From contig DVFM01000102.1 in the NCBI GenBank assembly GCA_018713245.1, positions 1 to 54,246 of the forward strand: a DNA stretch of 54,246 bases, in the 5' to 3' direction. Positions 43,708 to 51,715 of this stretch are shown here, piece after piece; within the stretch, counting starts at the first letter, position 1; the number at the start of each line of letters is the position of its first letter. Under the pieces are notes generated by a model. The model had not been told where the DNA came from. It saw only the letters and a list, made by a program, of their open reading frames with translations, and did not search any database. This DNA is from Candidatus Merdivicinus intestinavium (GTDB taxonomy: Bacteria > Bacillota > Clostridia > Oscillospirales > Ruminococcaceae). The position numbers were made by a program, and so were the translations under genes.

Positions 43708-43755
43708 TACAATGGCGTTTTTTCCATTGTAGCACAGGAGGAAAATCAAAATCAA
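43708..43755 (-). promoter_or_regulatory. Promoter and palindromic operator of the isomerase gene
   Basis: Minus strand TTGATT (43750-43755), 18 bases, TACAAT (43726-43731) with TGC extension. The -10 lies in the inverted repeat TACAATGG/CCATTGTA (43708-43731, eight-base spacer), a plausible repressor site. Confidence 0.65.
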
Positions 43756-43780
43756 GGGGGTTGGGAAATAAATATGCGCA

Positions 43781-43812
43781 AAAAAGAAGGCGGGCGTTTG
43801 GATGCCCGCCTT
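43781..43812 (-). terminator. Terminator of the second URO-D-like gene
   Basis: GGCGGGCATCC/GCCCGCC stem then TTCTTTTTT on the minus strand. Confidence 0.87.
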
Positions 43813-43840
43813 TCGGATGTTCCAGGGGCCTGACAGCGCG

Positions 43841-45082
43841 TCACGGCTTCCAGTATTCCTCAATGCATTCCTTTGCAATCTGGACATAGCGCCGGCCGCG
43901 CTCATAGTCGCCGAAAATGGTGCCCACTTCCCGCTGGGCCATTTCAAACAGGCAGCCGCTGGCCGCTTCGCAGACGCCCTTGAAATAGGCGCGGAGGGCC
44001 TCCTCGTCCATGGGGCCGGGGTTGGTAACGAATTCCGCACGGGGCTTGCTGTAATAAACCACGTTGCTTCCCCGGAGGTATTCGCCCACCTGCGCTTCGT
44101 TGTTGAAGGGAGAAACCGAGAGCTTCCGGAGCTTGTCCCATTTGGACAGGTAGTCCGGCCAGATGGCGTCCACACGTTCGCAGCAGCCGTAGGACAGCAG
44201 TCCGAAGCGCTTGACCAGCCGGTCCTGATAGGGGAACACAAACTCGCCGAAAGTTTTCGCCGATACGGCGGTGGTTTCCTGGGATTCCAGGAAGCCCCAG
44301 CACTGGGTGGTGCGGGTGACGTTTTCGCAGGGCAGCTCGTCGTTGAAGGCGAAGCTCTCCTGCGCCACGGGGCTGATGCCGCAGGTGGGAAGCAGCAGGC
44401 CCTCCTTTTCCAGGAAATCGTAGTAGGATTCATAAAGGGATGTCGCCATATCCATGGCTTCATGAACCCGTTCCGGGTAATCGTACATGGAGCAGTAGTA
44501 GTTTTCCATTCCCATCAGCGCCACCAGGCCGTTGGTAAGGCCGCCGCTCAGGCTTCCCATCACCATGCGGACGGGGAGGATGTCGCCGAAAAGGTCCTCC
44601 GTCAGCCGGACGCGCTCCAGGGTGGATTCCCGGTCCACGCCGAAGCTGCCGCCCTTGAGCTTGTCGAATTCCGCGTCCAGGTCCTCAATCACCGGGTCGA
44701 TGTGATATCCGTTGGAATTCGCTTCCTTCGCCCGGGTGATATGGGCTTCGGCGCCGAAGGGCTTCGCCCAGGTGTTCCAGCTGATGTCGAAGGTGGGGGA
44801 GATGGGGGTATCGTCATCGAACAGCTCCCGTCCCACCAGCGTATTCAGCAGGGAATATTCAATGCTCCGCGCAGCTTCGCCGGTGCACTGGAGGCGGGGC
44901 GTGATAACCTCGTGGGGGAAGTTGGAGAAAAGCAGGCGCACGGTGGGGGTTTCGCGCCGGCCGTGGGCGAGCGCATCCCACTTCTTTAAAATGGTTTCGT
45001 TTTCCGGGGAATTAGCGTAGGCCAGTTGTTTCTGTGCCAGACCGCGGAGAATTTCCCGGTCTTTGGGCTGGATTGCTTCCAT
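43841..45082 (-). CDS. URO-D-superfamily protein (second, larger type)
   Basis: This encodes 413 residues, distinct from the 350-residue URO-D-like protein at 17.3 kb. TIM-barrel features include RLLFSNFPHEVITPRLQCTG, FDISWNTWAKPFG, MGMENYYCSMYDYPERVHEA, LPTCGISP, QCWGFLESQET, SYGCCERVDAIWPDYLSKWD (a Cys-Cys in the position of the zinc/substrate region) and LRKLSVSPFNNE. Related proteins are usually annotated as URO-D family or MtaA-like; a haem role is unlikely without other haem genes. ATG 45082 was chosen for the AGAAGGG spacing. It has a strong promoter and its own terminator. Confidence 0.75.
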   Translation of the reverse strand: MEAIQPKDREILRGLAQKQLAYANSPENETILKKWDALAHGRRETPTVRLLFSNFPHEVITPRLQCTGEAARSIEYSLLNTLVGRELFDDDTPISPTFDISWNTWAKPFGAEAHITRAKEANSNGYHIDPVIEDLDAEFDKLKGGSFGVDRESTLERVRLTEDLFGDILPVRMVMGSLSGGLTNGLVALMGMENYYCSMYDYPERVHEAMDMATSLYESYYDFLEKEGLLLPTCGISPVAQESFAFNDELPCENVTRTTQCWGFLESQETTAVSAKTFGEFVFPYQDRLVKRFGLLSYGCCERVDAIWPDYLSKWDKLRKLSVSPFNNEAQVGEYLRGSNVVYYSKPRAEFVTNPGPMDEEALRAYFKGVCEAASGCLFEMAQREVGTIFGDYERGRRYVQIAKECIEEYWKP

Positions 45083-45112
45083 GTTTTTCATCCCTTCTGC
45101 GGATTTTTTTTC

Positions 45113-45141
45113 AGTATAGCACACTTGAAAGCGCAAATCAA
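45113..45141 (-). promoter_or_regulatory. Promoter of the second URO-D-like gene
   Basis: TTGATT (45136-45141), 17 bases, TATACT (45113-45118) with TGC extension. A cre-like GGAAAGCGCTAATT (45182-45195) lies upstream. Confidence 0.75.
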
Positions 45142-45293
45142 GCTTGATTTCCCGAAGATTGGCTTTGTGGAAAAAAATGAGGGAAAGCGCTAATTTATCC
45201 GGGAATTACTGCGCAATCTTTACAAACAGCCCGGAGAAGTGAAAAAAATTCTGCCATTCTTCACAAGAAAAGAAACACGCTCGGCAAAGGGCG

Positions 45294-45884
45294 TCACAGC
45301 GCTTCCGGCTGCGCGGAATCCGTGCGGTCCCGGTTCAATTTCCGAATCACCCGGCAGGGATTGCCGACGGCCAGGCTGTCGGGGGGAATGTCCTTTGTGA
45401 CGACGCTGCCTGCGCCGATGATGCTGCCCGCGCCAATGGTCACGCCGGGGAGAATCAGGGCGCCAGTGCAAATCCAGACGTTATTCCCGATGTGAACCGG
45501 ATGGGTGTATTCGAGCCCCTCCAGCCGCTGCTGGACGTCCATGGCGTGCTCCTCCGTGATGATGCAGACGTTTGGGGCGATAAAAACATTATCCCCGATG
45601 GTGATTTTGCCGCTGTCCATGAGCTTGCAGTTTACGTTCATGAAGAAGTTGTCGCCCACGGTGGTGTTATAGCCGTATGTGCAGAAAAGCGGCTGCTCCA
45701 CCACGCAGTTTTCCCCGGTTTTCCCCAAAATATTGCGGATGGCCGCCTGACGGGCCGCGCGGTCCAGCGGGTGGATGCGGTTGTAATCGTAGAGCTTCCG
45801 CACCGTTTCCTCCCGGTCGGCGGCCAGCTCCGGGTCGCCGGGCTGGTAAAGCATTTCCGCATAGGACTTCTCCTTTTCGGTCAT
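45294..45884 (-). CDS. Sugar O-acetyltransferase (maltose/galactoside acetyltransferase type)
   Basis: This encodes 196 residues. An N-terminal Mac domain (KSYAEMLYQPGDPELAADRE) is followed by left-handed beta-helix hexapeptide repeats: TVGDNFFMNVNCKLMDSGKI, TIGDNVFIAPNVCI, HIGNNVWICTGALI and TIGAGSIIGAGSVV. It forms trimers that transfer acetyl from acetyl-CoA to sugars. RBS CAGGAGGG, ATG 45884. The gene is alone, with its own promoter. Confidence 0.94.
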   Translation of the reverse strand: MTEKEKSYAEMLYQPGDPELAADREETVRKLYDYNRIHPLDRAARQAAIRNILGKTGENCVVEQPLFCTYGYNTTVGDNFFMNVNCKLMDSGKITIGDNVFIAPNVCIITEEHAMDVQQRLEGLEYTHPVHIGNNVWICTGALILPGVTIGAGSIIGAGSVVTKDIPPDSLAVGNPCRVIRKLNRDRTDSAQPEAL

Positions 45885-45915
45885 CAAAATCCCTCCTGGA
45901 TTCGTTTTTACCCTC

Positions 45916-45944
45916 ATTATAATCAAAGCGGGCCCGAAAATCAA
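45916..45944 (-). promoter_or_regulatory. Promoter of the O-acetyltransferase gene
   Basis: Minus strand TTGATT (45939-45944), 17 bases, TATAAT (45916-45921). Confidence 0.82.
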
Positions 45945-46064
45945 TAGGTCCGCCGGATTTCCTTTTATTAAGGTAGAAATCCGGATGCGGGAGCGTGCGC
46001 GGCGGCCGGTATATTGAAAATAATCCGAAAAGCTGTGAAAAAATTTCCGCAAAAATGGGAGTTT

Positions 46065-46097
46065 TGTGACCGTCGTGTGACCGGCGTATGATATAGT
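46065..46097 (+). promoter_or_regulatory. Surface-protein promoter with tandem 11-bp repeats
   Basis: TGTGACCGTCG (46065-46075) and TGTGACCGGCG (46076-46086) stand head to tail, 10 of 11 identical, exactly one helical turn each. They occupy the -35 zone of an extended -10, TGATATAGT (46089-46097). The layout is typical of sites for OmpR/PhoB-type response regulators. Confidence 0.65.
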
Positions 46098-46148
46098 AGA
46101 GTTGAAAACCCCGGAATTGGGGAAAACAAGAAACGGAGGCGTTTGAGT

Positions 46149-48368
46149 ATGAAATTCAAGAAGATTCTTGGATTGGCCCTTTCGGCGGCCATGGCAGTTT
46201 CCGCTGTTGTGCCGTGGACGGGCGTGACGGCTTTTGCGGCGGAGGAAGGAACGGACACCGCCGGAAGCGATGCGGGTATTTCGACGAACAGTATCGGACC
46301 GGTGGGAGTTCCGACTGATTCACAGGCAAAAAGTGCGATTAAAAGAGCGGGCCTGGATGTGATTGTAAAATGTGAGAATCATGGAAAAGTCCGTCTGCCC
46401 TTAAACGACTTTGATATTGTGGACATTGAATACGGCGGTCCGATCAACAATTACTGGGTAACTTTTGAAATCAATACGAGCGACTATGTGAAGGATGGCG
46501 AAGGGTATACTCATTCTGCTGCGGACACGGTTATCACAAAGACGGTTCTTTTGGACTGGGGCGTTGCTTTTGGCGGATGGCACGTTGAAAGCTGCGGCGG
46601 TGACATTGTAATCAATGTAGAGTGCGAACCTACCGAGCCGGAAGAGATTGAAGTTGCGGTTGAACATTATTCTCTGGACAAGACGCTCTTAAAAACCACG
46701 ACAGAAACGATTACCGATATAGACGATGTGGATGTGGATTCCTGGAAAATTGAGATAGAAGGATACACCTACATTTACGGCGATTTTGATCCGCTGACCA
46801 AGACGGCGAAGCTGGTTTATCAGGCGGATGAAATAACCCCGCCTGTCGGCGAAGTTTATACGGTAACTTTTGCCGCGAATCCGGCAGAGGCGGCAACCAT
46901 TACGACCTCCTCCATCCAGATTCGTGCAGGCGGAACCATTCCCACCGAACCTTCCGTAGCCTACGATGAAACCAAGTACGAATTCGCGGGATATACCATC
47001 AACGGTGAGACGGTTGCGGATCTCCTGAGCTACAAAGTGGAATCCGATGTGACGGTTGTCCTGAATTTTGTGGAAAAAACCGAGGTGCCGGAGCAGGGCG
47101 AAGCAATCGACAAAATTGTAGTGATTGCAGGCGAAAATCTGCAGGCCAAGATTAAGACAGTCTGCACGCTTACAGCTAAATATGGCGATGGTGAATCTGA
47201 CTTAACTGTTCTCGGTGAAACGAATATCACGGATCCGGAATTTATTTACCGCACCAACAGCGCTTCCAAAATTCCGGCAGAGCTGACCACCGAGAATTAT
47301 CAGAATTTTTATACCGATTTCATATTCAGAGGTTGGCCAACTTATGTGACAATGACAACCTGCGATCTGGACGATGTTCAGAAGACCTACATTGAAAAAG
47401 AAGACGGCAAAAATGTTCTTTATATTGAACTGGAAATCGGCTCTTCCGAGACTCCTGTTGTCAGAGATGTAACCGTACAGTATTATCATGAGAGCGCCTT
47501 GGACTTTGAGATTGCGGCCCCTGTCGTTTTGGAAGGGATTGCGGAAGGAACCGTAATTGACCAGGCTTATCTGGAAGAAGCCGGGCAGCTGATTCCGGAA
47601 ACCGTTGCGCTGCTGGGCTACGAAGTGAAGGAAGTCCAGCCGGAAGAGAATGGCGTCGTAAAAGTTATTTTCAAAGACGCCGAAGCGGCGGAAACCTATT
47701 CCGTGAAACATGTTTTTGCTGAGGGAACACCCGACGGCGTCACCTTTGCGGACGGCTCTTCCATCATTCTGGACACCTATGAGGAAAACTATGTGCGGAT
47801 TCCTGCACAGGGTGTGAAGGACGGCTATGTGATTGATAAGGTTGAAGTGTACAAAGGCGATGTCCTCTTTACCACTTACACCGGCAATTACGACTATATG
47901 TACACCTACCTTTACGACGCGCCTGTGACATTGGTCTACTATGTCTCTGAAACGCCCGTCGATCCGACCCCTGATCCTGATCCCGACCCGGATCCCGATC
48001 CCGATCCCGACCCTGAGGAACCCGACGACAATACCGATGACACCAATGATCCCTATATCCCCACCCGTCCCGGCGGCGGAGATGAGGACATCAATGATCC
48101 CGATACCCCCACCACCGATCTCCCCGGCGATGAAACCATCGACGACGGCGAGACGCCTCTGGCGCCCGGCGATGCTGTTCCCGGTACTCCCGGAGACGCA
48201 GTCCCCGGCACCCCCGGCGATGTTTCCGGCGAGGAAATCGGCGATGAAACCGTTCCCCAGACCGACGCGCCTCCTCAGACCGGCGTGAAGGTTGCCGGAA
48301 GCCTCGGCCTTCTGGCCGGAGCGGCCGTGGTCGCGGCGCTGACGCTGAAAAAGCGGAAAGACGACTGA
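46149..48368 (+). CDS. Cell-surface protein with sorting-signal-like C-terminus
   Basis: This encodes 739 residues; ATG 46149 with GGAGG. The N-terminal signal peptide (ILGLALSAAMAVSAVVPWTG, then VTAFA) is followed by beta-rich domains, one resembling an InlB/Flg_new-type repeat (YTVTFAANPAEAA...YEFAGYTING, about 240-320) and one MucBP-like (VTVQYYHESALDFEIAAPVV, about 440-520). An Asp-Pro linker and a Gly-Asp-Ala-Val-Pro-Gly-Thr-Pro repeat precede the end, which reads PPQTG, a hydrophobic stretch (GSLGLLAGAAVVAALTL) and KKRKDD. PPQTG departs from LPxTG, so sortase processing is probable but not certain. GC is lower than in its neighbours. Confidence 0.87.
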   Translation: MKFKKILGLALSAAMAVSAVVPWTGVTAFAAEEGTDTAGSDAGISTNSIGPVGVPTDSQAKSAIKRAGLDVIVKCENHGKVRLPLNDFDIVDIEYGGPINNYWVTFEINTSDYVKDGEGYTHSAADTVITKTVLLDWGVAFGGWHVESCGGDIVINVECEPTEPEEIEVAVEHYSLDKTLLKTTTETITDIDDVDVDSWKIEIEGYTYIYGDFDPLTKTAKLVYQADEITPPVGEVYTVTFAANPAEAATITTSSIQIRAGGTIPTEPSVAYDETKYEFAGYTINGETVADLLSYKVESDVTVVLNFVEKTEVPEQGEAIDKIVVIAGENLQAKIKTVCTLTAKYGDGESDLTVLGETNITDPEFIYRTNSASKIPAELTTENYQNFYTDFIFRGWPTYVTMTTCDLDDVQKTYIEKEDGKNVLYIELEIGSSETPVVRDVTVQYYHESALDFEIAAPVVLEGIAEGTVIDQAYLEEAGQLIPETVALLGYEVKEVQPEENGVVKVIFKDAEAAETYSVKHVFAEGTPDGVTFADGSSIILDTYEENYVRIPAQGVKDGYVIDKVEVYKGDVLFTTYTGNYDYMYTYLYDAPVTLVYYVSETPVDPTPDPDPDPDPDPDPDPEEPDDNTDDTNDPYIPTRPGGGDEDINDPDTPTTDLPGDETIDDGETPLAPGDAVPGTPGDAVPGTPGDVSGEEIGDETVPQTDAPPQTGVKVAGSLGLLAGAAVVAALTLKKRKDD
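47959..48018 (+). repeat. Hexanucleotide Asp-Pro repeat in the surface protein
   Basis: About nine tandem GAYCCN units encode alternating Asp-Pro. Length changes by slippage would stay in frame and change only the stalk length. Confidence 0.9.
48168..48224 (+). repeat. Tandem 24-base repeat in the surface protein stalk
   Basis: Two and a half units encode PGDAVPGT-PGDAVPGT-PGD. Confidence 0.8.
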
Positions 48369-48405
48369 ATCTTTGTGAGAATGTCCTCTGATTGAGGCGT
48401 TTCAA

Positions 48406-48440
48406 AAAACCGGCGCGCCGGAACAGGTGCGCCGGTTTTC
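48406..48440 (+). terminator. Terminator of the surface protein gene
   Basis: AAAACCGGCGC and GTGCGCCGGTTTT arms with a ten-base loop. Confidence 0.87.
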
Positions 48441-48479
48441 CCGTATTTTTTCGCAAATGAAAAAAATCTCAAAAAAGGG

Positions 48480-48508
48480 TTGTCTTTTTGCGGAAAATAT
48501 AGTATAAT
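48480..48508 (+). promoter_or_regulatory. SRP RNA promoter
   Basis: TTGTCT (48480-48485), 17 bases, TATAAT (48503-48508). Confidence 0.82.
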
Positions 48509-48514
48509 AAGGAA

Positions 48515-48685
48515 GCGCTAGGCTAAGCTAGTGCAAAAACGTGCAATCCGACATACGGAGGAGTGGGTCCTGCGCGATGAAACACCGTGAACCATGTCAG
48601 GCGGGGAACCGAGCAGCATTAAGCGGATGCGTTCATGTGATGCAGTCAAGCCTCCTTCTCCGTATGTCCGGTTGCACGGTTTCTT
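48515..48685 (+). ncRNA. ffs: Signal recognition particle RNA
   Basis: This RNA pairs its ends (GTGCAA...CCGACATACGGAG with CTCCGTATGTCCGG...TTGCAC) and carries the Ffh-binding helix 8 sequence: ATGTCAGG, GGGGAACC with a GGAA tetraloop, then AGCAGC (48595-48618). A short extra hairpin (GCGCTAG/CTAGTGC) precedes the main stem. It guides nascent membrane and secreted proteins to the translocon with Ffh. The location right before dnaX is the same as for the Bacillus scRNA gene. The exact ends (about 171 bases) are inferred from the promoter and the closing stem. The open frames through this stretch are not real. Confidence 0.9.
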
Positions 48686-48715
48686 TATCAAACGCGGCCC
48701 AAAGGAGGGAGCAGG

Positions 48716-50227
48716 GTGTATCTGGCTTTATATCGGAAATGGCGTCCCAAAGTGTTTTCGGACGTAATTTCCCAGGAGCATATCACAACCACCCTGCAGA
48801 ACCAGGTCCGCTCCGGCAAAACCGCCCACGCTTACCTGTTTACCGGGTCGCGGGGAACCGGAAAGACCACCTGTTCCAAAATCCTGGCCAAGGCGGTCAA
48901 CTGCCTGCATCCGGCGGACGGGAATCCCTGCCTGGAATGTGAGGTCTGCCGCGGAATTGAGGACGGCTCCATCATGGACGTGGTGGAAATGGACGCAGCC
49001 AGCAACAACAGTGTGGAGGACGTCCGGAGCCTGCGGGATGAGGCGAATTACGCGCCCGCAGTCTGCCGTTACCGGGTGTATATCATCGACGAGGTTCATA
49101 TGCTCAGCCCCAGCGCCTTTAATGCGCTGCTGAAAATCATGGAGGAGCCGCCTGCGCACGTCCTGTTTATTCTGGCGACGACGGAAATCCACAAGGTGCC
49201 CCAGACCATCATCTCCCGGTGCCAGCAGTACGATTTCCGGCGGATCCGGCCGGCGGACAGCGCCCGGCGGATGATGGAGATCGCTTCGCAGGAGGATTTC
49301 TCGCTGGACGAGGATGCCGCCGCCCTGATCGCGCGGCTGGCGGACGGAGGCATGCGGGACGCGCTTTCGCTGCTGGACCAGTGCGCCGCTTTTTCCAGCC
49401 ATATTGACCGGCAGGTGGTGGCGGATACGGCGGGGATCGCCGGTTCCGGCCATCTGTTTGCCTTGTCTGACGCCATTGTGGAGCAGGATGCTGCCGCCGC
49501 CGTCCGAAAGCTGGACGAACTTTACGATAATGCAAAAGGGATGGAGCGGCTTGTAACCGAACTCATCGGCCATTTCCGGAATGTGATGCTGTGCAAGTCC
49601 ACATCCGACCCGCAGACGTTTCTGGTCTGCCTGCCGGACGAACTGGAGCAGTACGCCGCGCTGGCGCGAAAGCTGCCGCTGCCGCGCATTCTGGAAATCC
49701 TTGGGGTGCTGCAGCGGTGTCTGGACAGCCTTTCCCGCAGCGGCGATGCAAAAATCGAAGTGGAAATGGCGCTGATCCGGCTTTGCTGTGCGAAGCAGAT
49801 GCAGGCGCCTGCCCCGGCTGTTTCAGCGCCCGCCGCAGCGCCGGCGGAAAAACCGTCCGCGCCGCCCAAACCGGAACCGAAAGGGGAGCAGCCTTCCGGC
49901 CCTGCCGCTCCTATGGAACAGTGGGGCGCGCTCCTGGACGAGCTTTCCCGGACGGAACCCGCGCTTTATGTGATGCTGGAAGGTTCCCAGGCTTCTGTAA
50001 GCAACGGCGTTGTGCTGATTGAATCCCCGAATCCCATGCTGAAGAGCCTGCTGCTCACCAACAACATCGGCGCAAAGCTGGCGGATTTGGTGGAGCAGAC
50101 GCTGGGAAGCCGCCATAAGCTCCGGATTGCCCGGAGAGAACCGCAGGTTTCAGGGCAGGATTCATCCGCCCTTGACCATATACTCAAAAAAGCAAAAGAA
50201 CAAAACATTGAAATTCACGAATCGTAG
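48716..50227 (+). CDS. dnaX: DNA polymerase III subunit gamma/tau
   Basis: This 503-residue clamp-loader ATPase begins with GTG 48716 behind AAAGGAGGG. YLALYRKWRPKVFSDV, Walker A TGSRGTGKTTCSK, the zinc cluster CLECEVC, Walker B YIIDEVHMLS, and sensor 1 LFILATTEIHKVPQTI are present. A Pro/Ala-rich linker (about 360-395) leads to a short tau-like C-terminal domain. The protein is shorter than E. coli tau but full for Clostridia. The order dnaX-ybaB-recR is conserved in Firmicutes. Confidence 0.97.
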   Translation: MYLALYRKWRPKVFSDVISQEHITTTLQNQVRSGKTAHAYLFTGSRGTGKTTCSKILAKAVNCLHPADGNPCLECEVCRGIEDGSIMDVVEMDAASNNSVEDVRSLRDEANYAPAVCRYRVYIIDEVHMLSPSAFNALLKIMEEPPAHVLFILATTEIHKVPQTIISRCQQYDFRRIRPADSARRMMEIASQEDFSLDEDAAALIARLADGGMRDALSLLDQCAAFSSHIDRQVVADTAGIAGSGHLFALSDAIVEQDAAAAVRKLDELYDNAKGMERLVTELIGHFRNVMLCKSTSDPQTFLVCLPDELEQYAALARKLPLPRILEILGVLQRCLDSLSRSGDAKIEVEMALIRLCCAKQMQAPAPAVSAPAAAPAEKPSAPPKPEPKGEQPSGPAAPMEQWGALLDELSRTEPALYVMLEGSQASVSNGVVLIESPNPMLKSLLLTNNIGAKLADLVEQTLGSRHKLRIARREPQVSGQDSSALDHILKKAKEQNIEIHES

Positions 50228-50256
50228 GGTTCGCGAACAAGTAGGAGGACACGATT

Positions 50257-50604
50257 ATGAAAGCAAGACTGCCTCAGGGCTACGGCAACAACACCCAGAA
50301 TATGAATCAGATGATCCGCAAGGCTCAGAAGATGCAGGAAGAGATGGAAAAGGCCCAGGAGGAAATCAAGGCCAAGGAATATACCACCACCGTCGGCGGC
50401 GGCGTTGTGGAAATCACCATGACCGGCGACAAGGTGCTCAAGTCTGTCAAGCTCAAACCCGAGGTTGTGGACCCGGAGGATGTGGAGACTCTGCAGGACC
50501 TGATTATCAGCGGCGTCAACGAGGTGCTGCGCCAGGTGGAAACCGAAACCGAGGAAAAGATGGACGCGATTTCCGGCGGTCTGAATATCCCCGGCCTGTT
50601 CTAA
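50257..50604 (+). CDS. YbaB/EbfC nucleoid-associated protein
   Basis: This 115-residue small DNA-binding dimer contains MNQMIRKAQKMQEEMEKAQE and GGGVVEITMTGDKVLKSVKL, the family signature, plus DLIISGVNEVL. RBS TAGGAGGACA. It lies 29 bases from dnaX and six bases from recR; translation is probably coupled. Confidence 0.97.
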   Translation: MKARLPQGYGNNTQNMNQMIRKAQKMQEEMEKAQEEIKAKEYTTTVGGGVVEITMTGDKVLKSVKLKPEVVDPEDVETLQDLIISGVNEVLRQVETETEEKMDAISGGLNIPGLF

Positions 50605-50610
50605 TCCGGA

Positions 50611-51210
50611 ATGGGGTATCTGCCGCTCCCGCTGAAGCAGCTGATTGAGAATTTTGCGGCCCTGCCCGGTATCGGCCGGAAAACCGCTCAGCGGCTGGCT
50701 TTTCATGTGCTGGATATGCCGGAGGAGCAGGCGAAGGCTTTCGCCAAGGCGATTGTCGACGCCAAATCTTCGATTCATAACTGCAAAATCTGCCAAAACT
50801 TTACCGATAAAGAGATCTGCGACATTTGCTCTTCTCCGGAGCGGGACTCCTCTGTGATCTGTGTGGTGGAGGACCCGAAGGATGTGATGGCCTTTGAGCG
50901 GCTCCAGGAGTACCGCGGGCTTTACCATGTGCTGCACGGGCTGATTTCCCCCCTCAATGGGATCGGCCCGGAAAGCATCCGGATCAAGGAGCTTCTCCAG
51001 CGCCTTCAAAGCGGAGACGTGCGGGAGATCATTATGGCGACCAACCCCACAATCGAGGGGGAAGCCACTGCGATGTATCTTTCCAAGCTGCTCAAGCCTC
51101 TGGGGTTTAAGGTTTCCCGGCTGGCTTTCGGCATTCCCATTGGGGGAGAGTTGGAGTACGCGGACAACGTAACCTTGAACCGCGCGCTGGAAAACCGCAC
51201 GGAGCTGTAG
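50611..51210 (+). CDS. recR: Recombination protein RecR
   Basis: This 199-residue protein loads RecA with RecO. It has a helix-hairpin-helix ([18 protein letters not shown]), the C4 zinc finger ([16 protein letters not shown]), a Toprim domain ([14 protein letters not shown]) and Walker B-like C-terminal region. The start codon follows the ybaB stop by six bases. smpB follows after 16 bases. Confidence 0.98.
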   Translation: MGYLPLPLKQLIENFAALPGIGRKTAQRLAFHVLDMPEEQAKAFAKAIVDAKSSIHNCKICQNFTDKEICDICSSPERDSSVICVVEDPKDVMAFERLQEYRGLYHVLHGLISPLNGIGPESIRIKELLQRLQSGDVREIIMATNPTIEGEATAMYLSKLLKPLGFKVSRLAFGIPIGGELEYADNVTLNRALENRTEL

Positions 51211-51226
51211 AAAAGGAGGTGTTCCC

Positions 51227-51700
51227 GTGGCAAAGCGCACAGCAGAAGGAAAAATTATCACCGTCAACCGCAAAGCAAGACACGATTATTTTGTTCTGGA
51301 AGCCTTTGAAGCGGGCATCGAGCTGGCCGGGACGGAGGTCAAATCCATCCGCCAGGGCGGCGTCAACCTCAAGGACAGCTGGTGCAGCGTGGATCATGGG
51401 GAGCTCTTTTTGAAGGGCGCGCACATCAGCCCCTATGAAAAGGGGAACATTTTTAATAAAGACCCGTTCCGGGTACGGAAGCTGCTGATGCACAAGTCGG
51501 AGATTCTCCGGCTTTACGGAAAGGTGAAGCAGGACGGACTGACCTTGATTCCGCTGTCCATGTACTTTAAGGGGAGCAATGTCAAGGTGGAACTGGGGCT
51601 GTGCAAAGGCAAGCAGCTGCACGACAAGCGCGGCGATTTGGCGGCCAGGGACGCGAAACGCGAGATTGAGCGCGCCATGAAGGAACGTCAGCGCTTTTAA
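51227..51700 (+). CDS. smpB: SsrA-binding protein SmpB
   Basis: This 157-residue partner of tmRNA rescues stalled ribosomes. It starts at GTG 51227 (RBS AAAAGGAGG). The family core is [38 protein letters not shown], and the basic tail ([11 protein letters not shown] then [13 protein letters not shown]). It lies in the recR operon, about 2 kb before ssrA, so both partners of trans-translation are neighbours here. Confidence 0.98.
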   Translation: MAKRTAEGKIITVNRKARHDYFVLEAFEAGIELAGTEVKSIRQGGVNLKDSWCSVDHGELFLKGAHISPYEKGNIFNKDPFRVRKLLMHKSEILRLYGKVKQDGLTLIPLSMYFKGSNVKVELGLCKGKQLHDKRGDLAARDAKREIERAMKERQRF

Positions 51701-51715
51701 GAGGGGGAATCAGGG

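Noticed and set aside
48541-48942. Frame through the region before dnaX
   Set aside because: It lies across the SRP RNA and then runs out of frame with dnaX; no RBS.
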